A stretch of DNA of 45,421 nt from assembly GCA_035315065.1 (NCBI GenBank), contig DATFYM010000162.1, positions 1 through 45,421 of the forward strand, read 5' to 3'. The position numbers and the translations under genes were made by a program. The stretch comes from DATFYM01 sp035315065. Its GTDB lineage: Bacteria; Acidobacteriota; Terriglobia; UBA7540. Shown piece by piece: positions 7,851-15,879 of this stretch. The notes beneath the pieces were generated by a model, which worked only from the letters and a program-made list of their open reading frames with translations, made no database searches and was not told the DNA's origin. Numbering within the stretch: position 1 is the stretch's first letter; every line of letters begins with the position of its first letter.

Positions 7851-8594
7851 ATGCGTAAGCTATCTCTGTTCGTTCTTCCCTTCGTTTTCGCATTAGCTGG
7901 CGGCCAAGCGCTAGTGGCCGACGAGCGCGCAACTGACGCTCAGATCGTGGCCGAAATTCAGAACAAGCTTTATCACGCCAAGGTTCCGCAACACGGCAAC
8001 GTACGGGTAGCGTTTAGCAATGGCATTGCGATGCTCACCGGGACCGTCGATAGTGTGGGTGTGAAGCAGGCGGCCGAGCGGGCCGCGCAGAAAGTTGACG
8101 ATGTCGTTCAAGTCATCGGGCAGATCACGGTGCAGGCCGAGGATGTGACCGACCAACAGATCGTCGAAAAGGCACGCAAGGAGATCGTCACCTATCCGTT
8201 TTACAGCATCTTCGATAATCTCGAACTGCGGGCCGAAAACGGCGTGCTGACAGTTGGGGGCCAGGTAACGGATCCCTTCAAGAAATCTGACATCGGCAAC
8301 TTCCTGGCTAACGTCAAGGGTGTGACCCAAGTCCAGAACGACCTTGAGGTTCTTCCCGTCTCGACTTATGACGACCAGTTGCGGCTGGCCATCGCTCGTG
8401 CGATCTACAACGACCCGTTCTTCATCCACTACGCCACCACCGCGCTGCCGTCGATCCACATTGTGATCAAGAACGGTAACGTGACCCTGGAGGGCGTAGT
8501 GAACTCCGCACTTGACAAGGCAAAGGCGGAAAGCGATGCGAGGTTTGCGGCCACGTATTTCTCTCTGGCGAATAACCTGCGCGTGGAAAACTGA
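7851..8594 (+). CDS. secreted protein with three BON domains
   Basis: This encodes 247 aa. The ATG at 7851 follows CAGGAGGA and opens a signal peptide (MRKLSLFVLPFVFALAGG, cleavage near ADE). Three BON repeats follow at about residues 25-90, 95-165 and 170-247. Each has the family pattern of a D-x-x-I helix, a strand with NG(I/V), a glycine and a helix ending in V..V. Examples are NGIAMLTGTVDSVGVKQAAE, NGVLTVGGQVTDPFKKSDIG and NGNVTLEGVVNSALDKAKAE. BON proteins are periplasmic and bind membranes or partner proteins, often under osmotic stress. Hairpins follow the stop codon. Confidence 0.93.
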   Translation: MRKLSLFVLPFVFALAGGQALVADERATDAQIVAEIQNKLYHAKVPQHGNVRVAFSNGIAMLTGTVDSVGVKQAAERAAQKVDDVVQVIGQITVQAEDVTDQQIVEKARKEIVTYPFYSIFDNLELRAENGVLTVGGQVTDPFKKSDIGNFLANVKGVTQVQNDLEVLPVSTYDDQLRLAIARAIYNDPFFIHYATTALPSIHIVIKNGNVTLEGVVNSALDKAKAESDARFAATYFSLANNLRVEN

Positions 8595-9123
8595 TGTGGG
8601 TTCTTTTTTCCCCGCCGTGGCGGGGGGTATCCCCCCCGCCGCACCGTTTCGGTGCCCAATCCGACAAGACAGTGGCGGAGCCCTCCCGTTGGGGCTCGCG
8701 CTTCGCCGCCTCGATGAGATCCCTGACCAACCAAAAGGCACGGACGGGAGAGTCCATCTGCGGACTACCTTCCGCCCACGTCTCCGCCGGCCCAGCCCGA
8801 GGTACTCAGCCGCCCTTCCAAACTGCAAGGGAATAGTCCCTTTGAAATCAGTGGCGCTTGTCTGGTGCTAGAAAGAAGCTGTCCGAGTCTTTGGACAATT
8901 CAGAGCCTTTTTGTTCAAAGCCTTTGACGCCCTGACGGAGTGCCAGCCGGTGCATTTCACGCAACTGGAAGCTCTCTGAGTCAGTTGCGCGGAATCCGGA
9001 GAATGGAACGGAGGATGCTTTAGGGTGGGCGTGGGAAGCGAGACGCAACAGCCAGCGCGCCCACTTCGCGAGCGACGTCTGCTGCGCGATCACACAAAGC
9101 GAATAGGAGGTTTTGAGAGGCCC
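8595..9123. other. intergenic stretch: hairpin cluster then leader of module copy B
   Basis: Just after the BON gene are CCCCGCC-GT-GGCGGGG (8610-8625) and GCACCG-TTT-CGGTGC (8641-8655). These are probably 3' structures, although the T-run lies before the first stem instead of after it. From 8746 the sequence is the duplicated leader of the gene at 9124. No gene was seen. Confidence 0.5.
8960..8989 (+). promoter_or_regulatory. leader hairpin, copy B
   Basis: CGCAACTG (8960-8967) pairs with CAGTTGCG (8982-8989). The loop keeps CTCTCTGAG against GTCTCTGAG in copy A. It lies the same distance before the start codon as in copy A. Confidence 0.5.
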
Positions 9124-9687
9124 ATGAACAATCAGAAAGAAACACCTTATCTCTTGATTCTGGCGCTTCTGGTCGCGGGCTACCTTACGATGTCGCCCGC
9201 CGCCAAAGCTGCCGATACGTCAGGCGGGGACTCCGAGCAAGTCTCCAAACTCTTCTCAGAAGCGAAGACTGAGGCGCATGAACTGGAACGGGACGCTGAA
9301 CAACTCGAGACTTTCACGAGATCAGACCTGAGTTGGGAAACCCACACTAGGCAGATCTCGCTCATCAGGGAGCACGTGAACAAGTCTGGCGAAATCCTCG
9401 CCGACCTTCACGAGGCACGGGATACAGCAGCGCCGTGGCAGCAACAGGCGATTGACCAGATCACGCCCTTGCTGAAGGAGTTGGCCTCGAATACGCAATC
9501 GGCCATCGAACAGCTCAAAGAGAAGAAGCACCTCATCCGCTTCAGCGCTGAGTACAAGGATTATGCGGTGGAGAATTACGATCTGGCCAAGGAACTGGCA
9601 GCGCTGATTTCCGACTACGTGGATTACGAAAGACACAAGGCGGCATTCGATCGCCTGGGGGAGAAGTTGCAGGTTGCTGAGAACTGA
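9124..9687 (+). CDS. small secreted helical protein, paralog B
   Basis: This encodes 187 aa. The ATG at 9124 lies at the position conserved with the paralog at 1161, and the signal peptide is nearly the same (MNNQKETPYLLILALLVAGY). The mature part is helical and acidic, with the strongest identity to copy A in the block around ISLIREHVNKSGEIL and PWQQQAIDQITPLLKELASN. Differences from paralog A are mostly conservative and keep the frame. The function is unknown. A 10-bp inverted repeat follows at 9717-9755 and probably ends the transcript. Confidence 0.85.
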   Translation: MNNQKETPYLLILALLVAGYLTMSPAAKAADTSGGDSEQVSKLFSEAKTEAHELERDAEQLETFTRSDLSWETHTRQISLIREHVNKSGEILADLHEARDTAAPWQQQAIDQITPLLKELASNTQSAIEQLKEKKHLIRFSAEYKDYAVENYDLAKELAALISDYVDYERHKAAFDRLGEKLQVAEN

Positions 9688-9716
9688 GATCCCTTCCCGT
9701 TCCTCCCGGCGGAGAG

Positions 9717-9755
9717 CTGTGAGGCGGCCGGATTCACATTGAAGTCGCCTCACAG
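9717..9755 (+). terminator. 10-bp inverted repeat after paralog B
   Basis: CTGTGAGGCG (9717-9726) and CGCCTCACAG (9746-9755) are perfect complements, followed by TCTCTCTTCGCTT. The stem and pyrimidine-rich tail suit an intrinsic terminator; the 19-nt loop is long. Confidence 0.5.
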
Positions 9756-9813
9756 TCTCTCTTCGCTTGGACCTTCGGTGTCAGATCGGCCCTGGAAGCC
9801 AAGGAGAAGAACC

Positions 9814-10323
9814 ATGCAACCCAAAACGACGAACGACCGGAAGCCCGAACGAATTCCTAGTTTGTTCGAAGGTAAGATCCTCTTAGTGGATGATGCCGTC
9901 CGGGACCTGCAATTTCATTCCATGATTCTTCAACAGCAAGGCTATCAGGTTGTGACTTGTGACTCGTACGCGGCGGCCGCCCGCCTGCTGGATCACGACG
10001 ATTTTGATCTTGTGGTGCTGAATCAGGGCGGGCCCATGTTCGAGGGGCAGTGTGTCCTGGAAAGCGCGAGGCGGGGCGGGCGGGACACTCCCGTCTTGGT
10101 TCTCGCGAATTACGCCGACATGGGTGTATACCTCAAGGCTATGGAATTGGGCGCGACCGACTATTTCGAGAAGGGGGCCAATCCGTCGGATTGGATACGC
10201 GTCATCAAGGGGTATCTATGGCCGATGGAGCGCCCGCCGCGGGTAACCGAGCGTAGCCAGGCAAAGGGAGTTTCCATAGCAGAATCGCGATTCTTCGAAT
10301 GCACAGGACTCGGTGAGGCTTAA
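9814..10323 (+). CDS. stand-alone receiver-domain protein lacking the phospho-acceptor Asp
   Basis: This encodes 169 aa. The ATG at 9814 follows AAGGAGAAG. Residues 20-140 have the CheY-like fold pattern: KILLVDD (acidic pair Asp26/Asp27), the beta-3 strand FDLVVLNQGGP, beta-4 PVLVLANYAD, and YFEKGA with the conserved Lys120. The position that should be the phospho-acceptor Asp is Asn70, and the switch Thr/Ser position is Ala98. It therefore probably cannot be phosphorylated in the usual way and may act as a constitutive or ligand-sensing adaptor. No output domain follows; the last 25 residues are unremarkable. No kinase gene is adjacent. Confidence 0.85.
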   Translation: MQPKTTNDRKPERIPSLFEGKILLVDDAVRDLQFHSMILQQQGYQVVTCDSYAAAARLLDHDDFDLVVLNQGGPMFEGQCVLESARRGGRDTPVLVLANYADMGVYLKAMELGATDYFEKGANPSDWIRVIKGYLWPMERPPRVTERSQAKGVSIAESRFFECTGLGEA

Positions 10324-10351
10324 CCGGAGTCAGCAGAAATGAGAAGCCGCC

Positions 10352-11002
10352 ATGATGCATTCTCTTTCAATCTCAAGCTGGAATGCATTGCATCCACTGA
10401 TCATCCATTTCCCGATCGCGTTGCTACTCATTGCCCCTTTGTTCGTGGTCGTGGGGGCCGTGATCTCGCCGCCGAAAGGAAGGGCTTTCCTTGTTTCGGC
10501 CTTGATCCTCATGGTCCTCGGCACAGCATCGATGTTCTTGGCCGTGGGGACGGGCGAGGCAGCCGGCCACCAAATCGCTGGCTCGACCCCCGCGATCAAG
10601 TCAACCCTGGCGGAGCACCAAGACCTGGCAGGGACCACCCTAGTGTTGTTCTCCCTACTCACTGTGGCTTTTGCGGCCCTGCTCTCCGTCTCCGGGTCGC
10701 TCCAACTGGATCGCCGGGTGAACACAGCTCTGCTGGCCGCCTTCCTGGTCTTTTACGCCACTGGGGCGCTCTTCCTCGTCAACACCGCCCGGCGCGGTGG
10801 GCGTCTGGTCCACGAGTTTGGCGTGAGAGCGCCCGTGGCTTCGAGCACCATGGCCCTCGACCACAGCGGCTCAACCCAGGCCGGACCCGCCCTCCAAGTT
10901 GGGCGACTGGCCCAAGCGAGCGCGCGGCCGGCGTGCGTCCATTCAACAGCACGAATCACTTCACCGAAAGGAGCAAACCAATGCCAGAGCAAACAGCGGT
11001 AA
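10352..11002 (+). CDS. DUF2231-like integral membrane protein
   Basis: This encodes 216 aa. The N-terminal motif HPLIIHFPIALL is typical of DUF2231-type membrane proteins, where the histidines may bind heme or metal; about four transmembrane helices follow up to residue 150. The C-terminal 65 residues are polar, and the final 7 codons overlap the start of the Hsp20 gene (10981-11002). Either the tail is translated or the true stop was lost; codon pattern weakens after about residue 155. The overlap suggests coupled expression with the small heat-shock protein. Confidence 0.75.
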   Translation: MMHSLSISSWNALHPLIIHFPIALLLIAPLFVVVGAVISPPKGRAFLVSALILMVLGTASMFLAVGTGEAAGHQIAGSTPAIKSTLAEHQDLAGTTLVLFSLLTVAFAALLSVSGSLQLDRRVNTALLAAFLVFYATGALFLVNTARRGGRLVHEFGVRAPVASSTMALDHSGSTQAGPALQVGRLAQASARPACVHSTARITSPKGANQCQSKQR

Positions 11003-11505
11003 CGATAAAGCGTTTGAAAGAAACCGGGCCAGTGGGCGCCCTAGCGGACATCCCGGAGCGTATTCGAGAGATCTACGACTCGGTCGAGCACCGCGCTTAC
11101 GCGATTTTCGAGAGCAACGGACGATTGCCTGGGCGGGACCTCGAGGACTGGCTCCAAGCCGAGTCCGAACTTGTGCACCGCATTCATCTTGACATCGCAG
11201 AGTCTGACAACGAGATGAGCGTGCGCGCTGAAGTGCCGGGTTTCAAGGCCAGTGAAATCGAGGTGAGCGTCGAGCCTCGGCGTCTCATCATTGTCGGAAC
11301 CCCTGGGGGTAAGGAAGAGAACAAGACGGAAACGCTGCTCTACTCCGACCGATGCACGGACCGCATGCTGCGTGCCGTCGAGCTGCCGGGCGCCGTGGAT
11401 CCCGAGCGAGCGACCGCAAGCCTCAAGGACGGCGTATTAGAGGTGGCGCTACCCAAGGCGATTCCCGCCGGGGAGATAGGAGTGGCTTCTGCGGCGGCTG
11501 CGTGA
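10981..11505 (+). CDS. DUF2934-Hsp20 fusion small heat-shock protein
   Basis: This encodes 174 aa. The ATG at 10981 follows AAAGGAG. Residues about 30-62 match the DUF2934 pattern (HRAYAIFESNGRLPGRDLED, then WLQAE). Residues 70-165 form an alpha-crystallin domain (beta strands with VRAEVPGFKASEIEVSVEPR and the A-x-x-x-(D/N)GVL-type motif ATASLKDGVLEVALPK). Small heat-shock proteins hold unfolded clients in an ATP-independent way. DUF2934 is usually a short stand-alone or accessory domain of unknown role, common in proteobacterial and acidobacterial genomes. The C-terminal I-x-I-type tail is poorly developed. Confidence 0.92.
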   Translation: MPEQTAVTIKRLKETGPVGALADIPERIREIYDSVEHRAYAIFESNGRLPGRDLEDWLQAESELVHRIHLDIAESDNEMSVRAEVPGFKASEIEVSVEPRRLIIVGTPGGKEENKTETLLYSDRCTDRMLRAVELPGAVDPERATASLKDGVLEVALPKAIPAGEIGVASAAAA

Positions 11506-11765
11506 GATTCCTTCGGTCCTGATAGGCTCGGGCGAATCGGCAAGAGCCAGTCTACTGCCGCATCGGCCGTACTGAACCACCTGAGCGCGGCGCGAGCAGG
11601 GTTGTTGATCAAGCGCTGTGCGTTCGCAGCCCGGGGGCAGGGTTAGGTCGTAGCAAAAGCAAGATGACGAACGAGCGATCCGCTCCGGATGTCAAGGCCG
11701 CCACCTTGCCCCCGCGAACGGGTCACGTTCGTGAAGTCAATTCTGGTAAGTCAAAGGAGAACACA

Positions 11766-12881
11766 ATGACACCGAAAACCGGTAGTACCGGCCGCGACGT
11801 AATTCTTGAAAAGGCGTTCTACATGAGCGCAACCTGCACGATCGATGAAGGTGGAAGCATCACCTTTGAAACGCACACCTTTAACCACATGAAGGCCATA
11901 GGCTTTCACGGCACCGCGTTCGCGAACTTCAAGGACATCAAGGGAAACTCGATCTATAGCGCCGTCGCAGGACCGTATGGCGTCGACGGCACCTGGATCG
12001 GGAAATCGGACCGCTGGGACACGGTCCATTATCAGGCCGATCCCAACATTTATTTGAAGACCGACACAATCGACGTCTGGGTTGGAGAAACACCTGTCAA
12101 TACGTTCTTGCCGTGGGTCTACAGCCATTTGGGAGACATCATCAGCATCCTGGTGGCGATCTTTGGAAGCTCCTCCAGCGGTGCTGAGGGCAGCGGAGCT
12201 CCGGTTGAGACTGCCACCACGGGCCTGACGGCGTTAAACCCCGCCCTGCCATCGCCAACGCTGGTGTCGCCGCCGAATGGACAGCACCTTTCGGATCCCA
12301 ACAACAAAATCACGCTAGAGTGGAAGCCGGTAGCGGGGGCGACCAGCTACCTCGTCGAGGCTCAATACACAAACCCCGGACCCATCGGGCCAACGACCAC
12401 CTGGGGTTGGGCCGAGCGGACGAACGTAGCAAGCACCAAGCTCACCTTCGTCTTTGTCGGTTCGCAGCCAGGCCGCTGGCGTGTGACGGCTTTCGATCAG
12501 TCCGGCGCCCATCAACCATCGCCACCCAGCCCTTGGTGGATATTTGACCTGACGGTTTCTGCCAAGCCTGCCCTTGCGACACCAGCGCTGCTGACGCCGC
12601 AAGAAGGCCAAACTTTTTCAAACTTCCCTCGATCAACTACTGTGACCTGGCGGCCGGTCACCAGCGCCACCCAGTACCGAGTCGAGGTGCAGTACGCCTA
12701 CCTGACTCAGCAGGGCACGGTCTGGTCAGGGGAATACAACGAGGTGATCGCCGGCACGGCCTACAAGTTCAACTTTGTCGGCGCACAGCCGGGCCGTTGC
12801 CGCGTGACTGCGCTCGACAGCTCGGGCGGTCATTTGCCCTCGCAACCGAGCGCGTGGCGCGATTTCGTGTATACGGTTTAG
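11766..12881 (+). CDS. protein with two Fn3-like C-terminal repeats
   Basis: This encodes 371 aa. The ATG at 11766 follows AAAGGAGAAC; upstream in-frame codons are not supported. The N-terminal 130 residues (with FYMSATCTIDEGGSITFETH and WIGKSDRWDTVHYQADPNIY) are beta-rich and unrecognised. After a Ser/Gly linker there are two tandem repeats of about 95 residues starting PTLVSPPNGQHLS and PALLTPQEGQTFS. Each has a W.PV..AT.Y.VE core and ends in QPGR.RVTA.D.SG.H, the pattern of Fn3-like surface domains. No signal peptide is visible, so the location is unclear. Confidence 0.8.
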   Translation: MTPKTGSTGRDVILEKAFYMSATCTIDEGGSITFETHTFNHMKAIGFHGTAFANFKDIKGNSIYSAVAGPYGVDGTWIGKSDRWDTVHYQADPNIYLKTDTIDVWVGETPVNTFLPWVYSHLGDIISILVAIFGSSSSGAEGSGAPVETATTGLTALNPALPSPTLVSPPNGQHLSDPNNKITLEWKPVAGATSYLVEAQYTNPGPIGPTTTWGWAERTNVASTKLTFVFVGSQPGRWRVTAFDQSGAHQPSPPSPWWIFDLTVSAKPALATPALLTPQEGQTFSNFPRSTTVTWRPVTSATQYRVEVQYAYLTQQGTVWSGEYNEVIAGTAYKFNFVGAQPGRCRVTALDSSGGHLPSQPSAWRDFVYTV

Positions 12882-13389
12882 GGGGTAAAGCAGCAAGCGA
12901 GCGGCGAGGCTGGCAGGTTGAGGCTCAAGACAGAGATCAATAGAGCTACCCGGTAACGCTCGGGAGCGGACAACCAACAGCCAACTCCAGCCTGGCCAAG
13001 CCTCGCGCTTGCTCGCCGACGGGACCACGGGCGTTCGGCGTGACGCCCCGCCCTGTCACCGTGGGAAGAGAGGATACTTGCAAAAGGCCGGCAGCCACCG
13101 CTCTTCGTTTCATCGTGCCAGCACGCTCTCGAATAGAGAACGAACGCAAAGCAGCCTCGTCGAGGGTCTGAACGATGAGATCCGCGAGCAAACTTGGGCC
13201 GGAGCCGCCGGCGTCAGCGCAAGGCTCCACTGTCAGCGGATTCAGGCGTCTATGCTGCGGCTCTTCTCGGCGCTGTAGACAAGACCGCTGGGTTTAAGGA
13301 GTTAACGAGAAAACTCGTTTGGAGCCTGACGTGCTACCCAACCAGCCGAATCGCGTTCGTCCCGAAATGCTCGCCAATGTGAGGTAGCC
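12882..13389. other. gene-free stretch
   Basis: Nothing convincing was seen in these 508 bp apart from a small dyad AACGAG-AAAA-CTCGTT at 13304-13319, 70 bp before the next start. Open frames here have no ribosome site and no family resemblance. Confidence 0.4.
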
Positions 13390-13911
13390 ATGAAGAGAGC
13401 GAGTGTAGCCCCGTTGCTGCTGCTTTTGGTTTCTGGATTCGGCGTGGCCCAATCTCCACAGATGTCGAGCAGCTATGTGTACGTGTTTAGCGGACCGGTA
13501 GTTGTGCCCAAGAGCGCCTACACACGCTGGAACGGGGACTTCGTGCATGTGGGAGGAGGGGGTGAGACCCGTCTCACCGAGCGGCTCGCCTTGGGCGGCG
13601 AAATCGGCGTTCTCAAGCCCACCACAAACCAGTACGCCATAACCAGTGGATTGGCGTCGGTGACGCCCGCCTTTCATTTCCTGTCCAAGAGCTCTCGGAG
13701 CAGATTTGATCCTTTCGTGGACGGCGGAGCCTCTCTACTCTTCGCGAGAGGCGGGGGAATAGCAATTCACTACGGTGGCGGAATGAACTATTGGGTGCGA
13801 CGCCGATTCGGCCTGCGACTTGAGTTCCGCGACCACATCTGGTCGCCGGAGTCGGGAGAAGCCGTGCACCTGGTGGGCTTTCGGGCCGGCATTGTCTTCG
13901 GTACGCGTTGA
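13390..13911 (+). CDS. outer-membrane beta-barrel protein
   Basis: This encodes 173 aa. A signal peptide of about 20 residues ends at VAQ. The mature part alternates polar and hydrophobic residues with Gly/aromatic girdles (GGGGETRLTERLALGGEIGV, FDPFVDGGASLLF, YGGGMNYWVRRRFGLRLEFR) and ends in a strand before GTR, typical of small OmpA/OmpW-like eight-stranded barrels. Its signal-peptide coding sequence is almost the same as that of the next gene (14008), although the mature proteins are unrelated. Confidence 0.82.
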   Translation: MKRASVAPLLLLLVSGFGVAQSPQMSSSYVYVFSGPVVVPKSAYTRWNGDFVHVGGGGETRLTERLALGGEIGVLKPTTNQYAITSGLASVTPAFHFLSKSSRSRFDPFVDGGASLLFARGGGIAIHYGGGMNYWVRRRFGLRLEFRDHIWSPESGEAVHLVGFRAGIVFGTR

Positions 13912-13929
13912 TCGCGCGCACGGGTGAAC

Positions 13930-13952
13930 CAGACATCGCTGGTTGATGTCTG
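13930..13952. terminator. 8-bp inverted repeat between the barrel gene and the next gene
   Basis: CAGACATC (13930-13937) and GATGTCTG (13945-13952) pair perfectly around GCTGGTT, 19 bp after the stop of the barrel gene. No T-run follows. It may be a weak terminator, or an operator for the gene at 14008. Confidence 0.35.
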
Positions 13953-14007
13953 CGAGCGTTGGTACGCGCAAGAGGGGCGGATTTGATGGCGACAATAGGG
14001 GGTAGTC

Positions 14008-14487
14008 ATGAAGAGAGTGAGTGTGACGCTGTCGCTGTTGCTCTTGGTCGCTGGATTCGGTTTCGCCCAATCTCCTCAGGATAACTGGGACAATCTCAAG
14101 CAATTGCGCCAAGGGCAGAGGATCGAGGTAGTGGACTCGAGCATGAAGACGGTCAAAGGCACCTTCGTTTCCGTTACTGATGAAGCGATCTCGCTCGCGG
14201 CCGGCAAGCGCGAGGAATCCGTCGCGCGCGCCAACGTGGTGCGGGTCAGCGTCCGGGACACTTCCCATCGCACGCGCAACGTGGCGTTGGGAGCGGGCAT
14301 TCTTGGCGGGGTCGGCTTGGCAGTAGGCGCGGTAGGCCTCGCGGCCAACAGCAACGAAGGTAACGGCTGCGGCGCCTGTGTGGCGGTGATTGCGGCCGGG
14401 TTCGGCGGCGGGGTTGCCTTGGGCGCGATCCCCGGGAGTCGGACGATCTACCGTGCCCAGAAGGTCGAGCGTAGTGGATCTCATTAG
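14008..14487 (+). CDS. secreted protein with SH3-like domain and glycine-rich membrane segment
   Basis: This encodes 159 aa. The signal peptide ends at FAQ. Residues 35-85 form a small beta domain (GQRIEVVDSSMKTVKGTFVS followed by a V..ANVVRVSV strand) resembling Sm/SH3-like folds. A Gly/Ala-rich hydrophobic segment follows (residues 90-115 and 125-140), with NGCGAC between the two halves. The next gene has the same order of domains, so the two are distant paralogs. Such proteins are often annotated as hypothetical in Acidobacteriota. Confidence 0.78.
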   Translation: MKRVSVTLSLLLLVAGFGFAQSPQDNWDNLKQLRQGQRIEVVDSSMKTVKGTFVSVTDEAISLAAGKREESVARANVVRVSVRDTSHRTRNVALGAGILGGVGLAVGAVGLAANSNEGNGCGACVAVIAAGFGGGVALGAIPGSRTIYRAQKVERSGSH

Positions 14488-14733
14488 CCGCCGCGCCGTG
14501 GGGGATCGCCACAGCAGCGGCCTTGGGCCGCAGGGTGACGCAAGGCTCGCTTCCCTGATGTCATTGAGAAGTAATTGTGCAAGAGCGGGACGGCGGCGGG
14601 TTCCTGCAATGAGGAGTCCGCTGCCGACATATTAAAAGCCAGGTGTCTGTCCCGCCAAACAAGATGCTCGCGTAAGAAGCATGAGCTTAAGACGTGGAGG
14701 TGGTGCCATGAGAGACCTATTTTAATTGCGTTG

Positions 14734-15114
14734 ATGCTAGTGTGGGCTCTGTTCGGCAGCTCCGTCTTAGAGGCCAGAGTCCGCGCCGAACAGGAAACAA
14801 CTAAGAAACCAACTTTGCAGGAGCGCATTCTGGAAGTTTCACCCGGAACGATGATTGAAGTACGCCTCATGAACAAGCACAAGCTCAGAGGGAGGCTTGG
14901 GGAGGTTACCAACGAGGGCTTCGCTCTGCAGACGGCGCAGGGCACCAAGGTCGAGACCCAGAAACTCGCCTTCACGGAAGTGAAGTCCTTCAAACAGGTC
15001 GAGGGGACGACCGGGAAAAAAATCGGGAGGGGCGTGGCTTACGGGCTGGCCGGCATCGGAGCGTTCTTCGTGATCATGATCGCTGTCTGCCTCAGCGGTG
15101 GGTGCGGTGGCTAG
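14734..15114 (+). CDS. paralog of the SH3-like/glycine-rich secreted protein (start uncertain)
   Basis: This encodes 126 aa from the ATG at 14734. The domain GTMIEVRLMNKHKLRGRLGE followed by KLAFTEVKSFKQVEG matches the layout of the preceding gene, and the tail is a Gly-rich membrane segment ending in CLSGGCGG. The start is problematic. The best ribosome site (GGAGG near 14697) points to the ATG at 14708, but that frame stops after five codons. The frame used here reads through the same region as a good signal-peptide N-region without a start codon. A one-base frameshift near 14710-14725 would explain this. The alternative is initiation at 14731 or 14734 with a short signal peptide. Confidence 0.65.
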   Translation: MLVWALFGSSVLEARVRAEQETTKKPTLQERILEVSPGTMIEVRLMNKHKLRGRLGEVTNEGFALQTAQGTKVETQKLAFTEVKSFKQVEGTTGKKIGRGVAYGLAGIGAFFVIMIAVCLSGGCGG

Positions 15115-15499
15115 CCGCGAGTGAGCGCGCTGGCGCTTCCCCTGGGCAGATTTCGGGGTGGGCGGGGGAAGTGGAATCGTTGTTAGGGTTGGCGGCCGTG
15201 CTTTGAGCACTGTTGCGGGGAACTGTTGCTTAAGTTGGCCGGGGTCCGGAGTTGGGAAGGTACACGCGCAGGGGGAGATGGGAGGCTACATGGCGGCCAC
15301 GGGGTTTGCGTTCACGCCCTTGGCTCCCCTGGCGCCGACGGCAAAGGGGCACGACGGAGATGAATAGAGCAGGTAAGACTCGACTTTGGACAGCCGACCG
15401 GAGTCCGGCTAAGGCTTCGGTTGTCGGTTTAGTGGGACTATGGGCGTCAAGTTTTGGCCTACCACGCCCTACCCTCTACGGAGGGAGAAAGAGGATGCC
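15115..15499. other. gene-free stretch
   Basis: No gene was recognised in these 385 bp. Two open frames are present but lack a ribosome site and look like random high-GC translation. The promoter of the small gene at 15500 presumably lies here. Confidence 0.4.
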
Positions 15500-15640
15500 A
15501 TGTTTGAAACGATCGACGGGGAAATCAAGAAGGAAGCCAACGCGAAAACTACTTACATCAAGGTGGTCATTTTCGCCGTGGCCATTTGTGCGCTCGGCGC
15601 AATCGTCTACTTCTTCGCCTTCATGGGAATGCATAAGTGA
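15500..15640 (+). CDS. 46-aa single-pass membrane protein
   Basis: The ATG at 15500 follows AGGGAGAAAGAGGA. The protein has a polar N-terminus (MFETIDGEIKKEANAKTTYI) and one transmembrane helix (VVIFAVAICALGAIVYFFAF), and ends GMHK. The strong ribosome site and the hairpin terminator that follows support it as a real monocistronic mini-gene. The function is unknown. Confidence 0.7.
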   Translation: MFETIDGEIKKEANAKTTYIKVVIFAVAICALGAIVYFFAFMGMHK

Positions 15641-15675
15641 CGGCGGAAAGCAGATGAGTAACGTGCCATAGACGA

Positions 15676-15703
15676 CGCCCCGGGGAGTGTCCGCCCCGGG
15701 GCG
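15676..15703 (+). terminator. 10-bp GC-rich hairpin terminator
   Basis: CGCCCCGGGG (15676-15685) pairs perfectly with CCCCGGGGCG (15694-15703) around an 8-nt loop, 36 bp after the mini-gene. GGTGCGACTTTTACT follows, giving a short T-run a few bases after the stem. Confidence 0.65.
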
Positions 15704-15879
15704 GGTGCGACTTTTACTGCCTATGGAGATAAAGTCCCGTTTGGCGCGCTCAAATCCGCGCCCGAGGCTCAGAAGGCACTATCGGCGTGAATCAAGGGGA
15801 AGGTGTGTTTCTTCCTGTTTCAAGTTAACCGACAAAAACCGGAATTGCTGGAGAAGAGTCACCAAGGAGGGTGATACCG

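Larger units (their letters stand above)
8746..9708 (+). repeat. duplicated module, copy B
   Basis: This is the partner of 791-1750, in the same orientation. The coding part shows conservative substitutions and a two-codon length difference near the 3' end, indicating that both copies have been kept as genes after duplication. Confidence 0.85.

Noticed and set aside
8610..8655. Hairpin cluster after the BON gene considered as an intrinsic terminator
   Set aside because: The T-run lies before the first stem and no T-run follows the last stem; mentioned only as 3' structure.
7911..8828. 305-codon minus-strand frame opposite the BON-protein gene
   Set aside because: Shadow of a clear BON gene; no ribosome site and no domain.
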